Below are positions 7,619 through 16,161 of a DNA stretch of 61,369 nucleotides, piece by piece. The notes beneath the pieces are model-generated. The model was not told where the DNA came from, did no database searches, and saw only the letters and a list, made by a program, of their open reading frames with translations. The translations under genes and the position numbers were made by a program. The stretch is from Planctomycetota bacterium (lineage in GTDB: Bacteria; Planctomycetota; Planctomycetia; Pirellulales; Pirellulaceae): the NCBI GenBank assembly GCA_026692905.1, contig JAPLNL010000020.1, forward strand, positions 1-61,369. The letters run 5' to 3'. Position 1 is the stretch's first letter, and each line of letters begins with the position of its first letter.

Positions 7619-9775
7619 ATGTCTGGCATAACTCATCGCATACGACCTGAACTTCGATTTTCGCCAGCGCGCTCTGGCGATGACGTTTACTATGTCGTGG
7701 AGGACCAAATCAAGCACCGGTTTTGGAAGATCGGGTTGCTTGAGTACGAAGTTTGTTCTGCGCTCGATGGAACTCAATCGCTTTCGAATGCCTTAATGCT
7801 TCTTGCCAGCCGAAGTAAGCTGGGCGCCTCCGCGGGTGCTGAGAAGTTGCAAGGTGTTGGCCTGTGGCTTTTGCAAATGGGCTTGGCCGAAGCTGTTGGA
7901 GACGATCCTGCCGCCGAAGCAACCGGAGCACCCAAACCAGAAGCTTCGGTCAAACCGTCGCGTCCTTTTGATCCGAGTTTTTTCCGCATCCCTGTTTTTT
8001 CAGCCGAATGCATGGACCGTTACGCGAGCGGCTTGACTTGGCTCATCTCTGTTCCTGCTCTCGCATCCGCGATCCTTGTTTGGATTGTCGCATTGGTCAT
8101 GAGTTTTCAAAACTCGGAGATGCTGATCGGCTTGGGCCGAAAACTCTTTGTGCCTGGGAGTCAATGGTGGCTGCTCGTTGCGTGGTTGGTTTTAAAGGTT
8201 GTTCATGAAGCCGGTCATGCTATCGCTAACAACAAAGTGGGCGCACGATCGAATGGAGCAGGCATCGGCTTTATGTTTTTCGCTCCATCCCCCTTTGTGG
8301 ACGTCACCAATCTTTGGAGTGTTCCCAAGAGACGATCGCGAGTGTTGGTCAGTGCTGCCGGAATGCTTTTCGAGATCACTTTATCTGCAATAGCCGTTAT
8401 TTGCGCCTGTACCCTCGAAAATCCAAGCGTCCAGTTTTTGTGTTTTTCGATCGCATCACTGGGAACATTGACAACGCTGGCTTTCAACGGAAATCCGCTG
8501 ATGCGCTATGATGGTTACTACATCTTGATCGATCTCATGGATCGCCCCAATTTGTGGCAAGATGCATCGCAAGGGATGAAGGCCTATTTCTCGACCTGGC
8601 TCTTTCAAGGCAACACAAATCAATCGCTGTCCCTACCATTGCTAGTGTATGGGGTTTGCTGCTGGATTTCGCGAATGTTATTGCTGGTGACCATGGGGTG
8701 GGGACTGTGGATGACCTGGGATGGAGTCGGATTGGCAGTGGTTGGGTTCTTTGCAATACTTTGGTTTGTAATCCCTAAAATCAAAAAACGAAGTACGAGC
8801 AAGTCTACGCCGTGGGCGTCGATTCGATCTTTATGCAGCGCGTTATGCCCTCAGAAAGCGATTCGCTTTGCCGCAGTATTGGTGGTGCTAGGTCTTGGTT
8901 GTTTTTTGCCGTCGCCTCTTCAGATCTACTGGCCAGCTATCATTGAGTATGTTGAGCCTTCGGATCTTCGCACCATTGCGCCCGGGTTCGTTGTCGAAGT
9001 CTTGGTCCATGACGGCCAGGGAGTACAGGCGGGTGATGAGATTCTGAGACTGAGCAATCCAGACCTAGAACTTGAGTGCCAAACTGCGAAATCACTGCTG
9101 CAATCCAGCGACGAAAAGTGCGTTTCTTTGCGAGCTCAACACAAGCATTCGGAGTTGCAAGCCGAAGAGGCCTTGCGTGAGTCCCTTTTGGTAAAAGCCA
9201 ACAGTCTCATTGCGAAAGTGAATTCATTGCGACTACGAGCACCTCGAGATGGTGTCTTGATCGCGCGTATGTCGAGGAATCTGATCGGTAGCTTCATCCC
9301 CGAGGGGCAGTCTATCGGCATGATCGTTACTCCATCGAAGATCGAGGTCAACGCATCGATACCGCAGTATGCATGGGAAACAGTCGCACACCATGCCGAA
9401 GCCCCGGTATCGATCACGATGCGCAACGGAGACCGATGGGCAGGCAAGATTTTAAAAACGTTGCCGAGATCGTCTGAAACACTGGACTCACCAACCTTGG
9501 GAGGTCTGTACGGCGGTCCGATCGCTGTGACACAAAGCAAAGATGCAAACGGAGAATCCCAACTCAAGACGGTAACTCCACGACTTCACACTCGGATCGA
9601 ACTGCAGGAGCCCTTGCGAAGTCAAAAACTAATCTCAGTCGTAAACGAGCCTGTGTTGCCCCCCCCAGGAGCCATGTGTTCGGTGAAACTAGAATTGGAA
9701 AACGAGGTAGTGTGGCAAACCGGCTTTCGGTGGATCAAAGCAGGTCTTCAAACTCAGTTCCGTGAAACCAAATAG
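7619..9775 (+). CDS. M50-type membrane zinc metalloprotease fused to an HlyD-like adaptor domain
   Basis: This 718-residue protein starts with a small winged-helix or PqqD-like domain (about 1-85: VYYVVEDQIKHRFWKIG). Then come several membrane segments with the zinc site HEAGH (H196, E197, H200) and the distal Asp in NPLMRYDGYY (D298), as in site-2 proteases and YydH-like peptide metalloproteases. After the last membrane segments (near 420) a lipoyl-type half (APGFVVEVLVHDGQG), a coiled coil and the closing half LRAPRDGVLIARM form an adaptor domain. A TTG at 7589 is an in-frame alternative start. It is the last gene of the operon. The combination suggests processing plus export of a peptide or protein. 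Confidence 0.83.
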   Translation: MSGITHRIRPELRFSPARSGDDVYYVVEDQIKHRFWKIGLLEYEVCSALDGTQSLSNALMLLASRSKLGASAGAEKLQGVGLWLLQMGLAEAVGDDPAAEATGAPKPEASVKPSRPFDPSFFRIPVFSAECMDRYASGLTWLISVPALASAILVWIVALVMSFQNSEMLIGLGRKLFVPGSQWWLLVAWLVLKVVHEAGHAIANNKVGARSNGAGIGFMFFAPSPFVDVTNLWSVPKRRSRVLVSAAGMLFEITLSAIAVICACTLENPSVQFLCFSIASLGTLTTLAFNGNPLMRYDGYYILIDLMDRPNLWQDASQGMKAYFSTWLFQGNTNQSLSLPLLVYGVCCWISRMLLLVTMGWGLWMTWDGVGLAVVGFFAILWFVIPKIKKRSTSKSTPWASIRSLCSALCPQKAIRFAAVLVVLGLGCFLPSPLQIYWPAIIEYVEPSDLRTIAPGFVVEVLVHDGQGVQAGDEILRLSNPDLELECQTAKSLLQSSDEKCVSLRAQHKHSELQAEEALRESLLVKANSLIAKVNSLRLRAPRDGVLIARMSRNLIGSFIPEGQSIGMIVTPSKIEVNASIPQYAWETVAHHAEAPVSITMRNGDRWAGKILKTLPRSSETLDSPTLGGLYGGPIAVTQSKDANGESQLKTVTPRLHTRIELQEPLRSQKLISVVNEPVLPPPGAMCSVKLELENEVVWQTGFRWIKAGLQTQFRETK

Positions 9776-9810
9776 GTCTAAGCACATCCGCATTTGTTTT
9801 TCGTATTAAT

Positions 9811-9894
9811 GAGCCGATGGGCGCTACTAGCTAGCCCCGGTTCTCGATGAATGTCGAGTGGAAAACCGGGGCTACTACCTAGCGCCCAACGGCT
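9811..9894. repeat. Intergenic hairpin repeat, family C
   Basis: Inverted repeat with arms GAGCCGATGGGCGCTA plus TAGCCCCGGTT on the left and AACCGGGGCTA plus TAGCGCCCAACGGCT on the right. A second copy lies at 13748-13822. It stands between the M50/HlyD gene and the convergent symporter gene and could stop transcription from both sides. Confidence 0.8.
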
Positions 9895-9954
9895 AAAGGT
9901 GTGTTTCCCTCGAAGACTCATGCCGAAGTGCTTAGAAAAAGCTTGGTCGATGCT

Positions 9955-11172
9955 TTATGCCTCTTTTTCCAACGTTGATGCGTTCCTGCTCCACCAAGCG
10001 GCTAGGACGGAACCGGTTACATTCATGAGCGGGCCAAAGAGGGCTGGAGCTACGGCGGCGGAAGTATTCTTGATTACCGTCGTTGCTAGATTGGCCGCCA
10101 TGCCTCCATTTTGCAAACCAACTTCGATCGCGATCGTTCTCGAGTCCGCTTCGTTGCAGCCCGCTAACTTGGCCCCCCAGTACCCAAGTAGATAGCCGAG
10201 ATTGTTATGAAGCAGCACGGCTAGTACCAATATGAAACCAGCGCTGCGAATCGCGTCTGCTGAGTTCGACGCGATGACACCGCACACGAGGCAAATGGCC
10301 AGCATCGATAGCATGGCCAATGTTTGTTCCGCCCGTTTGGTCGCCATTTGCATTCGAGTCAGAATCACATTGCAAACCAATCCTGCGACAACTGGTACAA
10401 AGACTGTCATGAAAATACTGACCATCATTTCCCAGTAATTGATCGGAATCGATTTGCCTGCTAGCAAGTACATCATTAACGGCGTCATGACCGGCGCGGC
10501 GAGTGTTGTGCAGGCCGTCATGGTCACCGACAAAGCTACATTCCCCTTTGCTAAATAAGTGATCACATTCGAGGCGACGCCACCCGGACATGATCCAACG
10601 AGTATCACTCCCAACGCAATCTCGGGCGGTAACTGGAGCACCCTCGAAACGGACCAACCGAGCAGTGGCATGCACGAAAATTGAAGCACAAAGCCGACCG
10701 CAATTGGCCAAGGCGTTTGCAGAATACGAGCGAAGTCGCCAAACGTGAGGGTCGCTCCCATTCCAAACATCGCTACCTGAATCAAGTACGGTAGCAGCTT
10801 TACTCCGTGCGAGGGACCAGCGCCAGTATTCGGAGAGAGCCCCAAGTCAAGGAACAACCGCGGGAACAAAATCCCCATCGCAACAAAACAAATAACCCAA
10901 GACGCAAACGCATACGTTTGCATACGGGTATGGAACGCAACCGACAGCGAAGCCAAAACAATTCCAACCGCGCTAAGCCAGCATGCAAGACTAGGCGTTT
11001 GAAACGAGAACGCGATGGACACCAAAATCAAGCTCGATGCAACAACCAACAGCCACAGCATAGAAAAGTCTAACGAGCCACTGTTTTTCTTCGGATTCGG
11101 CTGCTGCTCTTGGTCCGATGTCGCTTTGGTTTCCTTAGGTAACGCGTTTTCGGAAACTTGTTGTTGTGGCAT
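9955..11172 (-). CDS. Bile acid:sodium symporter family (BASS) protein
   Basis: This 405-residue inner-membrane protein has a polar N-terminal stretch of about 35 residues and then about nine or ten hydrophobic segments. Family hallmarks are VAMFGMGATLTFGDFARI, the glycine-rich GVILVGSCPGGVASNVITYLAKGN broken by helix ends, and IEVGLQNGGMAANLA near the C-terminus, all of which line the sodium and substrate sites in BASS transporters. Bacterial members import organic anions such as pantoate or other carboxylates together with sodium. The N-terminal tail is longer than usual. It is divergent from hsp20 and shares a 195-base upstream region with it. The true substrate cannot be inferred. Confidence 0.88.
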   Translation of the reverse strand: MPQQQVSENALPKETKATSDQEQQPNPKKNSGSLDFSMLWLLVVASSLILVSIAFSFQTPSLACWLSAVGIVLASLSVAFHTRMQTYAFASWVICFVAMGILFPRLFLDLGLSPNTGAGPSHGVKLLPYLIQVAMFGMGATLTFGDFARILQTPWPIAVGFVLQFSCMPLLGWSVSRVLQLPPEIALGVILVGSCPGGVASNVITYLAKGNVALSVTMTACTTLAAPVMTPLMMYLLAGKSIPINYWEMMVSIFMTVFVPVVAGLVCNVILTRMQMATKRAEQTLAMLSMLAICLVCGVIASNSADAIRSAGFILVLAVLLHNNLGYLLGYWGAKLAGCNEADSRTIAIEVGLQNGGMAANLATTVIKNTSAAVAPALFGPLMNVTGSVLAAWWSRNASTLEKEA

Positions 11173-11262
11173 TGTTTGGGCAGAATTGAGTGGAGAGAGA
11201 AAACGTCGCTAATTCTAGTCGATTTTCTGTCAAAAGAGAGGCTATCTCGGGGCACCAACAAT

Positions 11263-11279
11263 TTGGCACGGTTGTTGCA
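11263..11279 (+). promoter_or_regulatory. Sigma-54 (RpoN) -24/-12 promoter upstream of hsp20
   Basis: The sequence TTGGCACGGTTGTTGCA matches the RpoN consensus YTGGCACGrNNNTTGCW at every defined position, with GG and GC dinucleotides at the correct spacing. The predicted transcription start is near 11290, giving a leader of about 78 bases before the hsp20 ATG at 11368. Confidence 0.8.
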
Positions 11280-11307
11280 TTTCTAGTGGTTAGCAAGAAA
11301 GTGGATT

Positions 11308-11322
11308 CTGTCAGTTTGACAG
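11308..11322. promoter_or_regulatory. Perfect palindrome in the hsp20 leader
   Basis: CTGTCAGTTTGACAG is a perfect 6-3-6 inverted repeat. It lies about 20 bases after the predicted sigma-54 start site and 45 bases before the hsp20 start codon. It could be a repressor operator or a small RNA hairpin; the sequence alone does not decide. Confidence 0.5.
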
Positions 11323-11367
11323 GGTTCTTGCCGTTGATAACCCGCGATTCACAAGGAAACAGTAAAC

Positions 11368-11838
11368 ATGGTTCACTTCCGATTCCCCATTCGTCAGCTT
11401 CCTATCTCTCTGCAAGACTTTGCAACCGACGTGGAGTCGATTGTCGACCAAGTCTTCAATCAAGGCGAATGCAAAGGTGGCAAATGCGACACCACCGATA
11501 CGAACAACATATACCGTCCCGCGGTCGACCTATACGAGACCGAGCGGCAATTCGATCTGTACATGGATCTGCCAGGTGTGAAGGCTGACGCAGCGAAGAT
11601 CGAAATGTTGGAAGACAAACTGGTGATCAGTGGTAACCGAGCTGCGCCGACTCACGCAGAGGGTGATTCCACCCACCGCGCCGAACGCACTTGCGGATCG
11701 TTTTCACGATCGATCCAACTGCCAAAGCAGCTTGATGTGGAAAAGATCGAAGCCCATTTCGATAACGGAGTGCTTCATGTCGTCCTCCCCAAGTTGGCCA
11801 AACCAGCGGCTAGAACGATCGAAATCAAGACCAACTGA
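11368..11838 (+). CDS. Hsp20/alpha-crystallin small heat-shock protein
   Basis: This 156-residue cytoplasmic holdase chaperone binds unfolding proteins and keeps them refoldable. The alpha-crystallin domain spans about 45-140: YRPAVDLYETERQFDLYMDLPGV at its start, GSFSRSIQLPKQLD in the middle, and the characteristic A-x-x-x-NGVL-type motif AHFDNGVLHVVLPK near the end. The short tail AARTIEIKTN supplies the I-x-I-like anchor (IEI). The N-terminal arm carries an unusual cysteine-containing stretch GECKGGKC that could bind metal or form disulfides. AAGGAA sits just upstream of the ATG. A consensus sigma-54 promoter and a palindrome lie in the leader, suggesting activator-dependent control. Confidence 0.93.
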   Translation: MVHFRFPIRQLPISLQDFATDVESIVDQVFNQGECKGGKCDTTDTNNIYRPAVDLYETERQFDLYMDLPGVKADAAKIEMLEDKLVISGNRAAPTHAEGDSTHRAERTCGSFSRSIQLPKQLDVEKIEAHFDNGVLHVVLPKLAKPAARTIEIKTN

Positions 11839-11875
11839 GTGAGCAAGGCCTGAGGGTGAATGTCAGATTGTAGGA

Positions 11876-11990
11876 CGGCTCTCCGAGCCGTGATCCTTCC
11901 GTAGAAAGTAGCAGGCACACTCCTTGTGCCGTTGCCAGAAAAACCAAAGGTTTTTGAGTTGCGGACGGCACGTGGAATGTGCCTGCTACT
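11876..11990. repeat. Pair of intergenic hairpins after hsp20
   Basis: A small hairpin (CGGCTC-TCC-GAGCCG, 11876-11890) is followed by a larger inverted repeat with arms at 11907-11932 and 11965-11990 (AGTAGCAGGCACA against TGTGCCTGCTACT). They fill the gap between the convergent hsp20 and lipoprotein genes and may end transcription of both. Confidence 0.7.
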
Positions 11991-12031
11991 ATAACTTCCC
12001 CGCTCACGCGTCGGGTTACCGTCAGAAAAGA

Positions 12032-12697
12032 TTACGGTAGAACTGGAGTTCGCCAGCTGGCGTTGGCCGATTGGTCAATGTCACCAATGCTGCCAGAGTT
12101 ACTGGTTGTCGCCGCTGGTTGTGTTGCAGGATAAGCCGAGTTAGCGTAGTTCGAACTAGGTGGTTGTGGCTGACTGGTGATGATCGGCTGGGTCGCAGCC
12201 TCGGCGACAATTGCGCCTGCTTGCACCACGCCTTGTTCTAGCCGGTCTACACGTGCACTTGCGAGTTCAACTGAGGAGTTGATGTTGTCTGCGGTTCGGT
12301 TCACCGTATTGCGAGCGTTGTTCGTGGCCGACAGGAGCTGGGATTGCGCGTTGGAAATACTGTTAAACAAATTGCTGCTGGGCAAGTTGGTTTGGCTGGT
12401 CTTCGGTCCATTGCCAAAGCTAGAACTACCCAACCCACTGCTCGGCGAGCTTCCCGAAGTTCCGACACCACTCGAATAAGAGCTGGGCACTTGAAAGCTG
12501 CCTTGAGCTGGCGGCGGTACGCGGGCTGGAGCTCCAAAGCCACCAAACGCTTGCGAAAAGGCAGGCGTTGTTCCTTTGCAACCTGCGAAGCCAACGGTAA
12601 CCGCAGCCGCAAACGACAATGCCGCGAGCCAATGAAACGTTGTGGATTTCGTTCTCTGGTACTGTTCAATGTTCATGGAATCGTTCATCCTGATCAT
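12032..12697 (-). CDS. Putative lipoprotein, low complexity, function unknown
   Basis: This protein of up to 221 residues has a hydrophobic signal segment (WLAALSFAAAVTV) ending in a lipobox-like VGFAGC, so the mature protein should be lipid-anchored. The following region is rich in Ser, Gly, Pro, Gln and Asn (for instance SSGVGTSGSSPSSGLGSSSF) and probably unstructured. A short stretch around residues 110-160 (NAQSQLLSATNNARNTVNRTADNIN, ending RVDRLEQGVVQ) has heptad-like spacing and could form a coiled coil. Three in-frame ATGs lie at codons 1, 4 and 8, and the start is uncertain. It does not resemble a family I know. It is divergent from the endonuclease IV gene. Confidence 0.6.
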   Translation of the reverse strand: MIRMNDSMNIEQYQRTKSTTFHWLAALSFAAAVTVGFAGCKGTTPAFSQAFGGFGAPARVPPPAQGSFQVPSSYSSGVGTSGSSPSSGLGSSSFGNGPKTSQTNLPSSNLFNSISNAQSQLLSATNNARNTVNRTADNINSSVELASARVDRLEQGVVQAGAIVAEAATQPIITSQPQPPSSNYANSAYPATQPAATTSNSGSIGDIDQSANASWRTPVLP

Positions 12698-12849
12698 TCA
12701 ATTGTTGAGCGTCAATAAACTCGAAGTTTGGGACAGCTGGCGCCCGAATGGTTTTGTCCGTTTGGAGAGTACGCGTTCGCTGGCCACGCCCGCAATACGA
12801 AATTCAAAAACAACGTCAAGATGGGCTAACAGGGAGTTTTTACGCGAAT

Positions 12850-13704
12850 ATGGTTAAGCTAGGCGCTCATATGAGCATCGCGGGCGGATACTACAAGGCA
12901 GTCGACGCTGCCGCTGAGTATTCCATGGATGTGGTCCAATTGTTTACCAAGAATAACAATCAATGGGCCGCAAAACCGATCACAGAAAGCGACTGCTCCG
13001 CCTTTCAAGAATCGCTCAAGCGATCGGGTGTCACGCGCCCATTGTCGCACTCGTCTTATCTCATCAATTTGGCTTCACCCAAAGACGAGCTTTGGCGGAA
13101 ATCGATCGATTCGATGATCGTTGAATGGCAGCGAGCGGAACAGCTTGGCTTGGACGGTGTTGTGATGCACCCCGGCTCGTTCGTTGAATCAACCCCCGAA
13201 GCGGGCCTCGAACGCATCGCTTTGGCGATCCAAGAAATCTACGACAAAGTCGCACCCAAAAACGCGTGGCTGTTGCTTGAGAACACTGCTGGGCAAGGTA
13301 CAAATCTTGGCTGGAACATGGAGCAACTCGGTTGGCTGCTAAACAAGACGGGCGAGGCCATGCAGGTTGGCGTTTGTCTAGACACCTGTCACGCCCACGC
13401 AGCTGGTTACGATTTTTCAACCGTCGAAGGGTTTAAGGGATGGGAAAAGGAGGCAAAGAAGCAAAATGTTCTCGGGGCTATCCGAGCGTTGCATCTCAAT
13501 GATAGCAAAAAGGGCTGCGGCTCTCGTGTCGACCGACATGAACACATCGGTCTCGGAACGATTGGCCGCGAAGGAATTCAACGAGTCTTGAAACACAAAA
13601 CACTAAAGAGCCTCCCTATGTACTTGGAAACAGAAAAAGGGACCAACGACGACGAAGAAGAATGGGATGCCATCAACATGCGAGTTCTTCGTGAACTCGA
13701 ATAG
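12850..13704 (+). CDS. nfo: Endonuclease IV (apurinic/apyrimidinic endonuclease)
   Basis: This 284-residue cytoplasmic enzyme cuts DNA 5' of abasic sites and trims blocked 3' ends during base excision repair. It is a TIM barrel with three zinc ions. Ligand motifs are seen in order: the His of VVMHPGSF, the Glu of LLLENTAGQG, Asp and His of CLDTCHAHAAGYD, the His of RALHLNDSK, Asp and His of SRVDRHEHIGLG, and the Glu of YLETEKG. The open frame extends 34 codons further upstream to 12748, but that part shows no family likeness. ATG 12850 starts MVKLGAHMSIAGG, the normal N-terminus. Confidence 0.95.
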   Translation: MVKLGAHMSIAGGYYKAVDAAAEYSMDVVQLFTKNNNQWAAKPITESDCSAFQESLKRSGVTRPLSHSSYLINLASPKDELWRKSIDSMIVEWQRAEQLGLDGVVMHPGSFVESTPEAGLERIALAIQEIYDKVAPKNAWLLLENTAGQGTNLGWNMEQLGWLLNKTGEAMQVGVCLDTCHAHAAGYDFSTVEGFKGWEKEAKKQNVLGAIRALHLNDSKKGCGSRVDRHEHIGLGTIGREGIQRVLKHKTLKSLPMYLETEKGTNDDEEEWDAINMRVLRELE

Positions 13705-13747
13705 ACAGATGATTCAATCATGTGGCCACGCCGCCTCCGAGGTAATA

Positions 13748-13822
13748 AGCCATTGGGCGATAGCCCCGGTTGCCCATAGAACGCGAAGCGTTTTCGATAA
13801 CCGGGGCTATCGCCCAACGGCT
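13748..13822. repeat. Intergenic hairpin repeat, family C
   Basis: Second copy of the element at 9811-9894: left arm AGCCATTGGGCGATAGCCCC, right arm starting AACCGGGGCTATCGCC and ending CAACGGCT. The loop holds a smaller hairpin around GAACGCGAAGCGTTTTC. It lies between the convergent nfo and thioredoxin-fold genes. Confidence 0.8.
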
Positions 13823-13852
13823 CATTGACAGATAAAACACAAGCGATTGTGC

Positions 13853-14203
13853 TTAGTCTGTTTTTTTCCACTCTTGCAGGAATGATAGGATTTTACCCTC
13901 GTTGTAGGTGTTCCCGTCCTTCTCAAGCGGAGTGGTGTCTTGTGAATGAAGTAATGTGCCATCGGAATCAAGCACAAAAAGATGCGGGTAGCCAACGATT
14001 TTCGGGTACTTCGAAAGGAACGCCTCGTTCGGCTGTTTCTGCGTGTAAGTTACTTTCATCAGCAAGAAGTTTTTTTCAAGCGAAGAACGTATGGGCTCGC
14101 TTTTCTCGATGAAGCCGGTAAGCAGTTTGCACCAACCGCACCATTCGCCGCCAACCTGCAATAGAATTCGCTTCTTTTCGGCAGTAGCTCTCGCAATCGT
14201 CAT
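13853..14203 (-). CDS. Thioredoxin-fold protein, apparently 5'-truncated
   Basis: The 116-residue frame encodes a thioredoxin-like domain with the active site GGEWCGWCK near residue 21 and the cis-Pro segment VGYPHLFVLDSDG near 70. Such proteins exchange or reduce disulfides, often outside the cytoplasm. From ATG 14203 it has no signal peptide. The frame stays open for 42 codons upstream to a TGA at 14330-14332, and those codons read like the rest of a thioredoxin-family N-terminus (GFYTVEHYGEDRNVEEDLK). No ATG, GTG or TTG occurs among them. GAGGAAG upstream of ATG 14203 could serve as a ribosome site. It is the last gene after the polysaccharide deacetylase. It may be a degraded secreted protein or a short cytoplasmic one. 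Confidence 0.7.
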   Translation of the reverse strand: MTIARATAEKKRILLQVGGEWCGWCKLLTGFIEKSEPIRSSLEKNFLLMKVTYTQKQPNEAFLSKYPKIVGYPHLFVLDSDGTLLHSQDTTPLEKDGNTYNEGKILSFLQEWKKTD

Positions 14204-14346
14204 CTTGAGGTCTTCCTCAACATTACGATCTTCCCCGTAGTGTTCGACTGTATAAAAGCCAATGCTCGATTTTTCCTGGGTTGCAATCGGTTTGTCTTCT
14301 TGTGCGGCTATGTCGGGCTTAGGTAGTTTTCATGCTGCCGCATATC

Positions 14347-16146
14347 TTACCGGTCAATGGGCCGTTGAGCGATAACTACTTCTAGTCGCTTCAACTCGGA
14401 CTGGATATCCGTCCCAGCATAGAACGAGAGAACGCCGTTTAGTTGACGAGATTCCCCTGGCGGGCAATCGGGAAATTGTGGATCGGAGTGCATACACGGG
14501 CAAGGTTGATTTGCCCACGGACGAACACAGTTCTGCCAGCCAGTTATGATCCAACGCGACTTCGTACCATCATGGCATGCGACAAAGGGCTTTTCGATCA
14601 GCTTGTTGTCGTTGGCCAGTTGATCAAATCCTGCGGCCCGAGCTAACATCATGCAGTTTTGTATGACCAGTCCACTAAGCGGCTCGTCGGAACCATTCTT
14701 AATCCACAAGTTGAGCAGTAGGTCGCGTTCCCGCGGTTCGACAGTACAACCAAATTCGACTCTATTGGGCAATTGCCTCACGAACTTCCAACCCGAATCG
14801 GTGTGCTGCCATTCGACCGGCTGCAATGTTTTCCGCTGATTATCCCATGTCGTTTTGACGTGAGTGTGAGCGAGATACATTAGTTCCCGGCGATCCTGTT
14901 GCATCCACCAGATCGCCTCCGGGACATCGGCGACAACATACGATTGTGAGTCCCACGGTAGAAAAACGCTCAGCTTGGTGTCTCGTTGAGGCCGAATCGC
15001 GCCGTCTCGAAATCCGATACGAGGATGCCGTCCTCCCGGATACGGCAAAACGCGTAATCGATTTGGCGGAAGCTTGGTTGGGCCATCGATTTTGAGTCGC
15101 TCTGAGTCCAACTTGATTTGCTGTGCAGTGAGTCCCGTGGCTGCTGAGGCCTCGGTCAGAGTGTAATGGTGATCAACCAGCATGTTGCGAAGCCAGAACT
15201 CCAATTCACCATCGTTTTTGGGCTGTCGAAAGTTCTGATAGTCGCTTTGATTGGCAATCGTTGCCTTGCGATCTTCGATTGCTCCCCAGGGATCCTGGGG
15301 TTTGATTGCCGTATCGACATACTTTTCCAGATCGCGAAGTGCAATCACCTTGTACCCCTCAACGGCCAAGTATCGCATGTACTGTTCGAAATTGGCTTTG
15401 GGGGTATTCACCCAACTGTGGGCCGTATCGGGAACGCCATGAAACTGCAAAACGGCGATCCGTCCGTACCTTGCTTGCTCGATAGCTCGCTTAAAATCAT
15501 CGAGCCCCCAGTCCGGTCTTGCGTCGCCGGCCGAGGGAATGAGCAGAGGATGATCCAACATCGGCTCGTAAGCAAAGCCTCGTCCTTTTTCGTATTCATA
15601 TTCAGGTGCTCCACCGCGCCGCGCAAAGCGAATGCCAGCTTCCCCCAACGCTTTTAGTCCGGCTGGCGCTAACGCATTACCAGGCCAAGCGAAGCTTACC
15701 GGTTTCGGAATTTTGTATTCATCGCAACGTTGATTGATACCCTCAAGCTGTTCGGTCAATTTATCTAGATTCTTGTCATTGATGCCCAAGTGATCGCGAG
15801 TGTGATTGCCGATTTCGAATCCATCTTGGTGCAACTGAGCGATCTCGTCCCAAGTCATGTAGTCACGCTTGTTCTCTTTGAAGTCGAAACCCTCTGTGAT
15901 AAAAAAGGTCGCGGAGAAACCGTAGTTCAAGAGCAATGGTCGGACGACGGTGAAGTGCGACTTGGCCGAGTCGTCAAAAGTGAGAACGACTAGCTTCTCC
16001 GGAATGGGATCAGCGGCATATAGATTTTGATTTGCGTATGCTGCCAGCAAGATCATGACGAGAACTTGCCAGGGAGATTGATGTGTAGGCAACCAAAAGA
16101 ACGCACTAAGAAGTGACAGATTATTCATCGCGAATTTGCTTTGCAT
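14347..16146 (-). CDS. Exported polysaccharide deacetylase family protein
   Basis: This 599-residue protein has a hydrophobic N-terminal segment (about 26-42) that fits a signal peptide or anchor. A NodB-type deacetylase domain follows (about 50-280): LVVLTFDDS holds the metal-binding and catalytic Asp pair, GNHTRDHLG the H-x3-H metal site, and SFAWPGNA the RxxPG-like motif 3 without Arg. Members remove N- or O-acetyl groups from peptidoglycan, chitin-like or exopolysaccharides. The remaining 300 residues are unfamiliar: a helical part (about 310-360) and a beta-rich part. The small membrane-protein gene ends 15 bases upstream, and the thioredoxin-fold gene follows, so the three may be one operon. 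Confidence 0.85.
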   Translation of the reverse strand: MQSKFAMNNLSLLSAFFWLPTHQSPWQVLVMILLAAYANQNLYAADPIPEKLVVLTFDDSAKSHFTVVRPLLLNYGFSATFFITEGFDFKENKRDYMTWDEIAQLHQDGFEIGNHTRDHLGINDKNLDKLTEQLEGINQRCDEYKIPKPVSFAWPGNALAPAGLKALGEAGIRFARRGGAPEYEYEKGRGFAYEPMLDHPLLIPSAGDARPDWGLDDFKRAIEQARYGRIAVLQFHGVPDTAHSWVNTPKANFEQYMRYLAVEGYKVIALRDLEKYVDTAIKPQDPWGAIEDRKATIANQSDYQNFRQPKNDGELEFWLRNMLVDHHYTLTEASAATGLTAQQIKLDSERLKIDGPTKLPPNRLRVLPYPGGRHPRIGFRDGAIRPQRDTKLSVFLPWDSQSYVVADVPEAIWWMQQDRRELMYLAHTHVKTTWDNQRKTLQPVEWQHTDSGWKFVRQLPNRVEFGCTVEPRERDLLLNLWIKNGSDEPLSGLVIQNCMMLARAAGFDQLANDNKLIEKPFVACHDGTKSRWIITGWQNCVRPWANQPCPCMHSDPQFPDCPPGESRQLNGVLSFYAGTDIQSELKRLEVVIAQRPIDR

Positions 16147-16161
16147 GTTACGAATCCATTT

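Noticed and set aside
12748-12849. 34-codon N-terminal extension of endonuclease IV
   Set aside because: No family likeness; ATG 12850 gives the standard N-terminus.
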